DNA of 64,000 nucleotides from NCBI GenBank assembly GCA_038030265.1, contig CM075941.1, positions 37,510,164 to 37,574,163 of the forward strand, written 5' to 3'. The notes beneath the pieces are model-generated. The model was given only the letters and a program-made list of their open reading frames with translations, was not told the DNA's origin and made no database searches. A program made the translations under genes and the position numbers. The stretch comes from Corythucha ciliata (Eukaryota > Arthropoda > Insecta > Hemiptera > Tingidae). Shown piece after piece: positions 54,360 to 64,000 of this stretch (position 1 is its first letter; every line of letters starts with the position of its first letter).

Positions 54360-54600
54360 TATCCTCGATGTATCAAAAATGGGTCAATTTATGGCTAAAA
54401 TGGATTTTACAACGCTAATCGGTAAAAATTAAGATAAATCGCTACATAGTTCAGCGGATAAAATTTAAAACCCCCTTTGAGGTAAAAATTGAGATAAAGC
54501 GCTACTGATTCTCCCCCCGGTTAAAATCGAAAAAAGCGCCAAGTCACAGCTAAAATAGATGAAAATTAGTCATAAACAGCTAAATTTACAGTGTAGTGCG
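54360..54600 (-). repeat. Degenerate minisatellite block M12, type A' reversed
   Basis: GGCTAAAATGGATTTTAC, GGTAAAAATTGAGATAAAGCG and CAGCTAAAATAGATG; about six diverged units. Confidence 0.6.
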
Positions 54601-54730
54601 CAGTGACCAAATAGAAACTCCGTTCAAGAAAGTCAGCCGATGCCAACGACATCGTGACACTTCATCGCCCCTCCCTATCGGTGATTTTTGACCGGAACTG
54701 ACAGCATTTTGCAATTGGCAATAGTCTAAA

Positions 54731-54850
54731 GCGGCCCATTGGCCTAAGCGGCAATAAGTATTGCGCAATATAATATATAGTAATTGGGAATGCTCAATAA
54801 CATTGAACGTGTACGGGTAGCGCACAATAAATATTGTGCAAATCGGCCGG
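54731..54850. mobile_element. Foldback element F19, diverged
   Basis: GCGGCCCATTGGCC and GGCAATAAGTATTGCGCAAT on the left face GCACAATAAATATTGTGC and CGGCC on the right. Core words match F17. Confidence 0.55.
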
Positions 54851-56289
54851 GTCTTGCTTTTTGCCGCCCCGGGGCTAGTTTGTTTTTGCCGCCCCATGCG
54901 GCTAACCCCTCCTCCAACTTCCTCCAAGACTTATGGAGTCAAACAAGTAACGAGAGAATAAATTCTACAGGTTATTGAAGGAAACCTATGTTTCTTCAAC
55001 CTGGGGGAAAAACCTCGAGTTGACGGCCACCCCATACAGAAAGATGAAATTTGGACTTTTAGTGATGAACGCGAATGACGCTGGGGGTTTGGACCCACCA
55101 GAAAATTATGAAAATTGCCACTGCACTACGATCTTCGGCTCAATTTGGCAAAACCGAGGAAACCGTGTTGATGTTAGAACTGGGCAGCGGCGAGGTGCGC
55201 GTCCAGCCCCATTTTAATTTCCTCAGGCCCTGTTTTGCCTTCAAGGTGCGAGACTCATGGTCGCAAATTAAATAGGAAAGGGGAAAACGTCTGCATCTAG
55301 AAATTAAAATTACTCACCGAGCGGAGGGGAATGGGAGGAGAAGGAAGGCTGCGCGAATTTTATGGTGTAGTCCGGAAGAAAGTCAATTGCATTCCAATCT
55401 TGTTCGAGGCCGAGACTTGGTACAGGCTTACGACGGGTACAGGTACAGGTACAGTCGTCACGACGCGTCATTCAAAACAGGCCGCCGCGAAACAGGGAAC
55501 GCTTCCACCTTTTGCGACAGGCTCGAAAAAAGGGCGGAAGGTCGGGGGGGGGGGCGATTTATGGGATGGGCGGATGGGACGGACGCCTGGAGGTTGGGGG
55601 AGGGGTTCGCTCTGTGATCGTTCTACGGTCAGGGCAACCGCCCCCAGATCGAGTGTCGGGGTTCGAATCCCGCTCGGGGCCCCCAATAAGCTTAAACATG
55701 GAAAAATGAGGATTTTCAAGTTTCTTGCACGTGAACAGGAGATTTGGTATCCGCTTGGATAGCGCTTTGGCCCATCTGACAATTTTCATTCCATCCGTCT
55801 TGGGAAAATAGAACGAATCAGGTGCCCTGCACTTTTTGTGACTAAATATCAGATTCTGCCCTCAATTCGGATTCGATTTGTATACTTCTGGAAATCATCC
55901 GTGCCTTGTGGTTAGCTGAAGTGCATCTCGACCAGGCGACCAAGGTTCAAAATAATGACCTCAGTGCTATACTTTTGAGTCATTGAGTGTGTCAAGGTCG
56001 TCGCCAGTAGTCATTTTGCCAGGATGGGGCTGGCTAAAGCGGCGGCATCGGAGGTGTAGCGGTTCGTTTATTCGGTTGTTGAATTCCCAGGGTCGAAAAT
56101 CCCAAAGATACGCGATTCCGTGCAATTTTAGATTTTGGCAATGTTTACTCAACCCACCGAGGGCTTAGGTGAGTGACATTCAGGTTCATTTTAACCATCC
56201 CCATCAGCCAAAAACGCCCGCATAAGGGGTCGACGGCAATAATAGCCTATCGAGTCCGATGTGCGCAGTTCTTTTCTCTAACAAGCTTA
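54851..56289. other. No protein gene; tRNA-like box near 55660
   Basis: GGGGTTCGAATCC (55658-55670) is a good pol III B box, followed by CGCTCGGGGCCCCC, and looks like the T-arm end of a tRNA-derived SINE. I could not fold a whole tRNA. A GGTACA repeat stands at 55434-55454 and a poly-G run at 55537-55548. Overlapping open frames on both strands at 55331-55789 are typical of such GC-rich SINE-like DNA. Confidence 0.4.
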
Positions 56290-56870
56290 CGGGCAAGTCT
56301 ACGTCTGAAATTGAGAAGCCACGCTCATTTTTCGCTGTTATGCAGGCTTACGAGGCTAAGCGTTTTGAAAACTCCAATATTCCCGGCTAAAATTGAGAAA
56401 ATGCGCTCATTCGTGGCTAAAATTGAGAAAATGCGTTAATTCGTGGTTTCTGATCCAGCTTCCACGCCAAAATTGAGAAAAAACGCCGGTGTCGAGTAGT
56501 TCCGGCAAATCTGCGACTTAAGTTGAGAAAAACGCTAATTCATTTTTAAAAGTTGGAAAAATCGCTCATACGCAGAAAAAATTAAGAAAAAGCGTCAACT
56601 ATCCTCTAAAATTCTAATTCAAAGCTGAAATTAGGGAAAAGCTCAACTTTCGCTGCTAAAATTGAGGAAAAGCGGTCATTAATAAGCGATCAAGTAAACA
56701 TCCATAGGGTTGAATTAAGAGCTACAAGCATAAAATTGTTTTTGGAAGAGCCAAATAAGCGAAATTGGTCCTTAAAAAGTGCCAAACCACGAAATTATAT
56801 TTTTTGGAAGAATCAAATCCTGGAATTCGGCAATAAGACCAAACAAAGAATGATAAGGGGGCCCTAGCTC
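56290..56870 (-). repeat. Degenerate minisatellite block M13, type A' reversed then B
   Basis: GGCTAAAATTGAGAAAATGCG and relatives repeat to about 56690. Type B words (GCGAAATTGGTCCTTAAAAA, ACCACGAAATTATATTTTTT) follow to 56830. Confidence 0.75.
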
Positions 56871-56959
56871 CTTCCCCTCGCCTAATAATATTTCCCAAAT
56901 TTTGCCGCCCCTCGAAATTTACAGCCCACCCGCCCCCCTTCCCCTATGATCCAGCCCTG

Positions 56960-57084
56960 GTGCAAATAATTTTTATTTGGGAACATCGGAAAAATTAAGT
57001 TAACCCACAAAATATTGCGCAAAACCGAATCGTGGGGTAAACGCCAAAATATTGCATAAATTTACTGTGCGATAATCATTGTGC
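56960..57084. mobile_element. Foldback fragment F20, family of F17
   Basis: GCAAATAATTTTTATTTGGG, GGAAAAATTAAGT, AAAATATTGCGCAAAA and AAAATATTGCATAAATTTA follow the interior of F17 in the same order. Outer ends are degraded. Confidence 0.7.
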
Positions 57085-57160
57085 AACTCACAACTTTTTG
57101 TGTACGCGTTGCTAGGGTAGTAAACAGTTCCAGCACCACGTTTGCCAGCAGCCGCATACA

Positions 57161-57162
<2 letters not shown>

Positions 57163-57202
<40 letters not shown>
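57163..57202 (+). repeat. Poly-A run of about 40
   Basis: An uninterrupted A run after CGCATACACT. Its length suggests a recent retroposon tail on the plus strand, but no SINE or cDNA body could be identified upstream. Confidence 0.6.
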
Positions 57203-57203
<1 letters not shown>

Positions 57204-57510
57204 GCTTATGGCTTATGTGCGCCGTTGGCCGAGGCTCTCATTATATGTACATATGTATCCGCGTCCAACTCTAATCGAAACACTATGTAAAAATAGCCCA
57301 AAATAATTGTAGTTAAAATCGTTGACCTAGAAGAGGAATCGTGCCCTTGACTAACGAGTAACGACAAACGCTTAACGTTCATTTTTATCACTTTAGTAAT
57401 ATCAAAGTTTTCGATAAATCTCAATGGAACCCAGGGCTTTCGTTACATTGAATTATTGAGTAGAATTTTAGAGCGCTAAGATGAACTAGTGAAGTTCAAC
57501 GCTATTTTTA

Positions 57511-59553
57511 CACTTCCACACCGGAAGGACCACCCCCACCACCTTGACTTTTTCGAAAAATTAAAATGGGAATCAAAGGCTACTATAACATGGAGTATAC
57601 GTACCGAATATAATGCTTCTAGAATCAACTGGTGATTTATAGTGATTTTTCGACCATTTAACCCCTATTCCCCCCCTCCACCTTGACCGATTTGGCCCAA
57701 ATGCATTACCGACCGGGGTCTTATGACTACTGATTTTTCTGCCAAAGCGCGTTCCACTAAAATGATTTCTTCGAGAGTTATCGTGCTAACAAGACCACAC
57801 ACTTACTTCCACTCCGGGGGCAACACCCCCTCCCCTTCGACTTTTTCAAAAAATTAAAATGGGAATCAAAGGCTACTCTAAGATGGAGTATACGTACCGA
57901 ATATGATGCTTCTAGAATCAACTGGTGATTTATAGTGATTTTTTGACCATTTCAACCCCTAATTTCCCCCCCTCCACCGCGACCGATTTGGCCCAAATGC
58001 AATACCGACCGGGGTCTTACGAACACTGATTTTTGTGCCAAGGCGCGTTCCACTTAATTGATTTCTTCGAGAGTTATCGTGCTAACAAGACCACACACTT
58101 ACTTCCACTCCGGGGGCAACACCCCCTCCCCTTCGACTTTTTCAAAAAATTAAAATGGGAATCAAAGGCTACTATAACATGGAGTATACGTACCGAATAT
58201 GATGCTTCTAGAATCAACTGGTGATTTATAGTGATTTTTTGACCATTTCAACCCCTAATTTCCCCCCCTCCACCTTGACCGATTTGGCCCAAATGCATTA
58301 CCGACCGGGGTCTTATGACTACTGATTTTTCTGCCAAAGCGCGTTCCACTAAAATGATTTCTTCGAGAGTTATCGTGCTAACAAGACCACACACTTACTT
58401 CCACTCCGGGGGCAACACCCCCTCCCCTTCGACTTTTTCAAAAAATTAAAATGGGAATCAAAGGCTACTATAACATGGAGTATACGTACCGAATATGATG
58501 CTTCTAGAATCAACTGGTGATTTATAGTGATTTTTCGACCATTAACCCCTATTCCCCCCCTCCACCTTGACCGATTTGGCCCAAATGCATTACCGTCCGG
58601 GGTCTTATGACTACTGATTTTTCTGCCAAAGCGCGTTCCACTAAATGATTCTCGAGAGTTATCGTGCTAACAAGACCACACACTTACTTCCACTCCGGGG
58701 GCAACACCCCCTCCCCTTCGACTTTTTCAAAAAATTAAAATGGGAATCAAAGGCTACTCTAAGATGGAGTATACGTACCGAATATGATGCTTCTAGAATC
58801 AACTGGTGATTTATAGTGATTTTTTGACCATTTCAACCCCTAATTTCCCCCCCTCCACCGCGACCGATTTGCCCAAATGCAATACCGACCGGGGTCTTAC
58901 GAACACTGATTTTTGTGCCAAGGCGCGTTCCACTAATGATTTCTTCGAGAGTTATCGTGCTAACAAGACCACACACTTACTTCCACTCCGGGGGCAACAC
59001 CCCCTCCCCTTCGACTTTTTCAAAAAATTAAAATGGGAATCAAAGGCTACTCTAAGATGCAGTATACGTACCGAATATAATGCTTCTAGAATCAACTGGT
59101 GATTTATAGTGATTTTTCGACCATTTAACCCCTATTCCCCCCCTCCACCTTGACCGATTTGGCCCAAATGCAATACCGACCGGGGTCTTACGAACACTGA
59201 TTTTTGTGCCAAGGCGCGTTCCACTTAATTGATTTCTTCGAGAGTTATCGTGCTAACAAGACCACACACTTACTTCCACTCCGGGGGCAACACCCCCTCC
59301 CCTTCGACTTTTTCAAAAAATTAAAATGGGAATCAAAGGCTACTCTAAGATGCAGTATACGTACCGAATATGATGCTTCTAGAATCAACTGGTGATTTAT
59401 AGTGATTTTTCGACCATTTAACCCCTATTCCCCCCCTCCACCGCGACCGATTTGGCCCAAATGCATTACCGACCGGGGTCTTACGAACACTGATTTTTGT
59501 GCCAAGGCGCGTTCCACTTAATTGATTTCTTCGAGAGTTATCGTGCTAACAAG
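57511..59553 (+). repeat. Satellite array, seven units of about 293 bp
   Basis: TTAAAATGGGAATCAAAGG begins at 57561, 57854, 58150, 58446, 58735, 59028 and 59321, giving spacings of 293, 296, 296, 289, 293 and 293. The first unit is partial and diverged at its left; the array stops abruptly within GTGCTAACAAGA at 59553. Two variants differ at linked sites: CTATAACATGG with TATGACTACTG, and CTCTAAGATG with TACGAACACTG. Order is A, B, A, A, B, B, B, with mixing in the last two. Each unit contains the same short open frame (ending SRINW), which I regard as chance. Confidence 0.95.
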
Positions 59554-59979
59554 AAAGTAGCGACTTTTTACCGATTACGTAAAAGTAGTCGGTTAAAATT
59601 ACGCAGGGCAAGTCGGTTAAAATTAAGTCGTTAAAATTTTACCGATCTCTGGTTTAACGAGTTCAGTCGCATTACAGTCGGTTGTCATCTTTTTAGCGAC
59701 TTTACTCGTTTAAGTTTTACCGAAAATCAGCCCCCTTTTTTTCCCGTGTAGGTAGTTGTGGATCCAGCGGGCCTTTATAAGTAAAAAGCTGAACATATTC
59801 CTCCGTAATATGGTGGTACGAAGGGGAAAAAAATTACACTTGAACCTCCCAAGCAGCTAACAAAGTGGATGTTTCATTCCAAAATCCTGAAACATCACCA
59901 CCCATCCCCTCCTGAAGAACTTTGAAATTTATTTCAATATATTTCAATATATTTAATTACGATAATTATATTTTTTCCT
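59554..59979. other. Junction between satellite and LINE
   Basis: GTCGGTTAAAATTA words recur a few times to about 59730. The ATATTTCAATATATTT stretch then leads into LINE coding sequence. No gene seen. Confidence 0.4.
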
Positions 59980-62695
59980 TGATGAATTACAATAATTTTA
60001 TAACGTGTAAACATTTGAATAAAGCGGAAGGTGTGGCTGTGTTTGTTAATAAAGACATTGAGGTTTTGGCAGTCGACTATGATGACTTAAAGCACTGTAA
60101 TTCAATACACATGTCTCTTTCTTTTAATGAACAAATTATAGATCTTACGGCAATTTATAGATCTCCAGAGAGAAATGTCACTGATTTCTTAAACCAGTTA
60201 GAGACCTTTTTGTCATCTAAACAGAATGTAGGTAAACACATCTTCGCTGGGGACTTGAATATTGATATCCTGAAGTCAGTGAGGGAATCAAATGAATATT
60301 GCAATCTTTTGTCTAGTTTCGGTTACATTTCGGTTATCAATGATTTCACGAGAGTTTGCGGCAATTCATCTTCCTGTATTGACCATATTTTTGTAAAAGG
60401 AGCTGAAAACAGCATAGGTGGAGTTTTTGATTCGACTATCACTGATCACCTTGTTTGTCTTGGTAATTTTAGTTTTGCGGGTGCAAAAAATGTTTCGAAC
60501 TTGAAAACGCATTTTTGTAATAATGTTACCACTGCATCAATTCCTTATGAATATACCGATTATAATATTTTAGAGAATCTCTTAAAATCTGAAACTTGGG
60601 ATAGTCTTTACCTTTCTGGACTGGGTGTTAATGGGGCATTGGATATATTTTTACAAACAATGAAAGATTTTGTTGTGAAGAGCACTAAAAGTGCTGTTAC
60701 TAAAAAGAGTAGAAAATTAAAAAAGCTAACTGAGTGGATCACTAGCGGTATTGTGGTTTCCATTAGGTGTAGGGATAAGTTGAAGGGGAAGCTTAATAAA
60801 CAGCCGTATAACTACTCTTTAAGGGTTAAATACTATGAGTATAGGAAGTTATTAAGCATTATTATTAAGAAAGCTAAGATTATCCACTACAAAAATAAAA
60901 TTATAAGAGCAAATGGGGATCCTAAGCACACTTGGGAAGTTATAAATAGTATTACGCAGAGCAAGGATAATTCTAAGTTGAATACTGTTAGTGTCATTAA
61001 GGATGATCAAGAGCGATTAATTACAAACAAAAAACTAATAGCTGATAATTTTAACGCTTTTTTTATTAAAATTGGGATGGATATTAAAAATAGCATTTCT
61101 TCGAATAGGGAGTATAACAAAGCTCTGCTCACTGGTAGGATGATTGAAAAAACGGTTGTTAATTCTATATTCTTGTCCCCTGTTACCGAAGATGAGATTA
61201 GAAAGTACATAAATAAGATGAAAAAATGTAGTTCCTTCAATCTATATGGTATCACGAATTATATTTTGAAAAAAATGGTGAATTATGTTTGCAAGCCGTT
61301 GGCTTTCATTTTCAATTTAGTGTTTTCGACCGGAGTTTTCCCCTCTAAATTTAAAGAAACCGTAATTGTGCCCATTTTCAAAAGTGGAAGTAGTAAGATA
61401 ATGAGTAACTATAGACCCATTGCATTAACGTATTCGCTTTCAAAAATATTGGAGAAATGTCTCAAGTCTAGATTAATTTCTTTCTTGGATAAGTATAACA
61501 TTCTGTCGGACAACCAATATGGGTTTAGGAGGGGTAGAAGTACTTTGATTGTAAAAAATTTAGACCAGAAATTTTGTGTGTTGGGTGTTTTCTTTGATGT
61601 CAAAAAAGCATTTGATGTGATTGATCATGAGATACTTCGGACTAAACTGCACGCGTACGGCATCCGTGGTAGAATTTTAAAATTGATTTTGTCGTTCTTG
61701 TCAGATAGACCGTGTGTAACCAGGATAGGCAATGTTATAAGTGAGTGTAATACTGTCAACTGTGGAGTTCCACAAGGAACGGTTCTGGGACCTCTGCTTT
61801 TCCTTTTATTCATAAATGGATTATTAAGTCTTAAACTGGAAGGAAATATTTTTGGGTTTGCTGACGATACAGCATTGATAGTGTCTGGTGGGTGTTTTAA
61901 TCAAATCATCGAAGCGGCTGAAAGGGAGGTTAGTGTAATTAAGGCATGGTTTGATGAGAATTTGATGTGTTTGAATCTTGATAAAACTTCTGTTATTCGT
62001 TTTTCGTTTAAAAAAGTTAATTAAATATGATGGACAAAATTAAAATACATAACTTCAATTGTAACCTTAATTTTTCGGCGGGGAATTGTACTTGTAATGC
62101 ACTTCAATTCGTTACACATCATAAATACCTGGGGGTAACTTTTGATGAGCGCTTGAAATTTAAAAATCATGTTTTCAATTTAGTCAATAGAATCAGGAAA
62201 TTATATTATCGGTTTAAAGTGTTGCGATCTGTCTTAACTCGACCATTGCTGAAATCAGTTTATTATGCTTTAGTCTATTCTATCTTGAAATATGGGATCA
62301 CTGTTTGGGGTTCTACTAACTTGTCCCACTTAAAACCTTTAGAAGTTGCGCAAAAAGCTGTAATTAAAATTATAATGAAAAGGCCATGGAGATATCCCTC
62401 AGTTCAGCTTTTCAAGGAATTTAATGTTCTTCCGTTGCACTCAATTTTTGTTTTTTCGGCTTGTATTCATGTTTTTCGGCATAACTTAATTCCATTTAAT
62501 ACGGTAACTAAATTTGTAACAAGAAGTGCTTCCTTCTCCAATATCTTACTTCCAATAGCGAACACAGAAACGTATAGACGCTCTGCATTTTATTCATCCT
62601 TGAAATATCTGTTTGATGAGAAAATTGATGTCAAATGTTTCCGAAGTTTAAAGCCATTTAAAAGACGCATTTTAGCCTTAATAGAGAATGCATAA
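59922..62695 (+). pseudogene. LINE ORF2: endonuclease and reverse transcriptase (one frameshift)
   Basis: The open frame runs to TAA at 62022-62024 and resumes in another frame at 62027-62695. Endonuclease: GVAVFVNKDI, IYRSPERN, AGDLNIDIL, SCIDHIFVK, STITDHL; the N-terminal third is lost. RT: VIVPIFKSGS, NYRPIALT, NQYGFRRGRST, FFDVKKAFDVIDHEIL, GVPQGTVLGPLLF, and FADD intact. Between GRST and the FFDV block about ten residues are fewer than usual, a likely in-frame deletion. The thumb and C-terminal part continue after the shift near 62020. One frameshift and one deletion mean this copy is probably inactive but young. Codons before about 59980 are not LINE-like. Confidence 0.88.
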
Positions 62696-62872
62696 TATAA
62701 TTTTCTTATTTTAGTTATTTTCTGGTTTTGTTAAATGGTCGGAGCATCTCGGCCTCTTAGCACAAGTTCTAGGACTCTTAAGGGGCTGGCTGGCAAGATA
62801 ATATAATTTTTTGTTAACTCTAATTTTTTTCATGTTGCTAAACAAACAAATAAAATAAAATAAATAAATATT
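59980..62872 (+). mobile_element. CR1/L2-like non-LTR retrotransposon, 5'-truncated
   Basis: A single ORF2-type protein with endonuclease and reverse transcriptase, no RNase H, a short 3' UTR and an AAATA-repeat tail (62840-62870). The tail and RT style (FGFADDTALIV, YLGVTFDERL, AQKAVIKIIM) fit the CR1/L2/Daphne group. The first part of the endonuclease is missing, so it is 5'-truncated, as LINE copies usually are. It is much less decayed than the LINE at 15-19 kb. Confidence 0.88.
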
Positions 62873-62989
62873 TTAAAATCACCAGACGCACCAATCGGGC
62901 TGCAACTACCGTGGATATTCTTGTCAGCATGTGGCAATTCACTAGTATACTTTTCCCCCAAATCGGGCATTCGTGCAAGTTCCCCATTA

Positions 62990-63053
62990 AGACGACCGAT
63001 TTGAAGTCGCTTAAGCAAATACTCAGCTTCAGTGACGACTACGAATATACGGC
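62990..63053. repeat. Half-copy of a foldback element
   Basis: GACGACCGATTTGAAGTCGC, TTAAGCAAATACTCAGCTT and ACGAATATACGGCCC match 14755-14818 almost word for word. Confidence 0.65.
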
Positions 63054-64000
63054 CCAAAATCTCGTGAGGTAATTTTGGCCAACAGACTGACTGATTTGAT
63101 TCAGGAAAGGGTTACTAACAGAATAACGAGTTCCTAACGCGTTAGAGGTAAATTCTTTGGTAACGAATTAAAGAGTTAACGTTTTAATTCACGATGTCAG
63201 GTCGGTGACCACTACTAGAGCAGTACCACCAATAATGTCCCATAACTGACAATACGTCTAATCAATTTGCGCAAATTTGTTCACCCCGTTAAGTTTTGGC
63301 ACTGAAGCGGGGTGGGATTGATTGGGGGGAGGGAGATGCGCCCTTCAGCTTGGGGGGATGGGCACCCCTGGCACCTGACGCAGGCTGTGGCGGGGGGCTA
63401 TGCCCCATTGGCAAGAATATATTTCAGAAACATTTCACAATACGTGTCTAAAACGATTCCGGAATGATTTCATTCATATGACATTCATGTTATAATGAGC
63501 CAATTGCGGAAATATTTCAAAGTCATGTTTCAAAACATAACACAGAAACATTTTGGATATGTTTCTTGGAAATCGTTCTGCAACATATCAACAAAATATT
63601 GCAGACATGTTTCTGGAAAATCATTCATCAATATATCTCATCGTTCTTTCTGAAATATTTCAACGAACGTAGCCATCATATTTCAGAAGTTTATTCAGTC
63701 ATAAGTTTCGAAACAGTTCTGAAATGTACCTGAAGTCTCTTGCCTTTTTCCGTACTTCCGTACCAATAAAGTGGGTTTGTCCTAACGCAAAGTGCAAGGT
63801 GGACCCCAAACGACGAGGTTCTGGAATATTGTGATGTTTCGGAGCCTATAAAAATGAATCTGGAATACAAACAAGAACTGCCTGAAAAAAAAAATGTAAC
63901 ATAATTCACTTAAAAATAACTTTAATAGTATTGAAAATAGAGGAATGGAATTACATAAAAATACTTGAATTATCGGCTCAGTCGCAGTCGAAGACAAAGG
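63054..64000. other. No gene; TTTCAGAAACATTTC-rich stretch
   Basis: From about 63420 to 63730 the words GAAACATTT, ATGTTTC and TTTCAGAAA recur on both strands, with spacing of roughly 25-35 bases. It is an imperfect repeat of a kind different from the minisatellites above. A G-rich stretch lies at about 63307-63400. No gene is supported. Confidence 0.45.

Noticed and set aside
55331..55789. Several overlapping frames on both strands
   Set aside because: GC-rich tRNA-like/SINE-like sequence gives open frames in many phases; none has a domain.

Overview
The window reads as nuclear DNA of an arthropod, most likely an insect. It is AT-rich and gene-poor. The genes have short GT-AG introns and TATA plus TCAKT-type initiators. 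Three are small secreted cuticle-like proteins whose signal peptide is split by the first intron. There are also non-LTR retrotransposons and many short DNA transposons. The species cannot be fixed from the sequence alone.

Protein genes: (1) a Gly/Tyr-rich secreted peptide at 2.9-4.4 kb (+). (2) A Gly-rich secreted protein at 26.5-27.5 kb (+). (3) A soluble (bicarbonate-type) adenylyl cyclase on the minus strand, 46.66 to 30.71 kb. I resolve it as 31 exons that join in frame with all-GT/AG introns into 1736 residues: two cyclase domains, a P-loop NTPase, then a long helical C-terminal part. (4) A secreted Pro/Gly/His-rich protein ending in a 14-residue Asp run and a His/Arg tail at 47.6-48.2 kb (+). 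(5) A one-pass leucine-rich-repeat membrane protein at 51.9-53.1 kb (+). A lone exon at 9.17 kb hints at one more secreted-protein gene.

Mobile DNA: a decayed RNase H-bearing LINE at 15.4-19.6 kb carries a tRNA-derived SINE and lies between 108-bp direct repeats. A CR1/L2-like LINE at 60.0-62.9 kb follows a 2-kb satellite of about 293-bp units at 57.5-59.55 kb. Two hAT-like elements have CAGTGGCG ends and near-matching 8-bp target duplications. Other elements are a 945-bp piggyBac-like element (CCCT ends, CTAA duplication), two 488-bp copies of a GAGGAAGTAAC-ended element, a possible solo LTR, and about twenty foldback (MITE-like) hairpins, several sharing AGGYCC ends.

The most unusual signal is a set of very degenerate minisatellites with units of about 30-40 bp, covering roughly 12 kb in about 13 blocks and both orientations. 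One block forms almost the whole interior of a hAT-like element, so these arrays may be mobile. Two block types repeatedly occur in the same order. The two largest introns of the cyclase gene are filled with this material.
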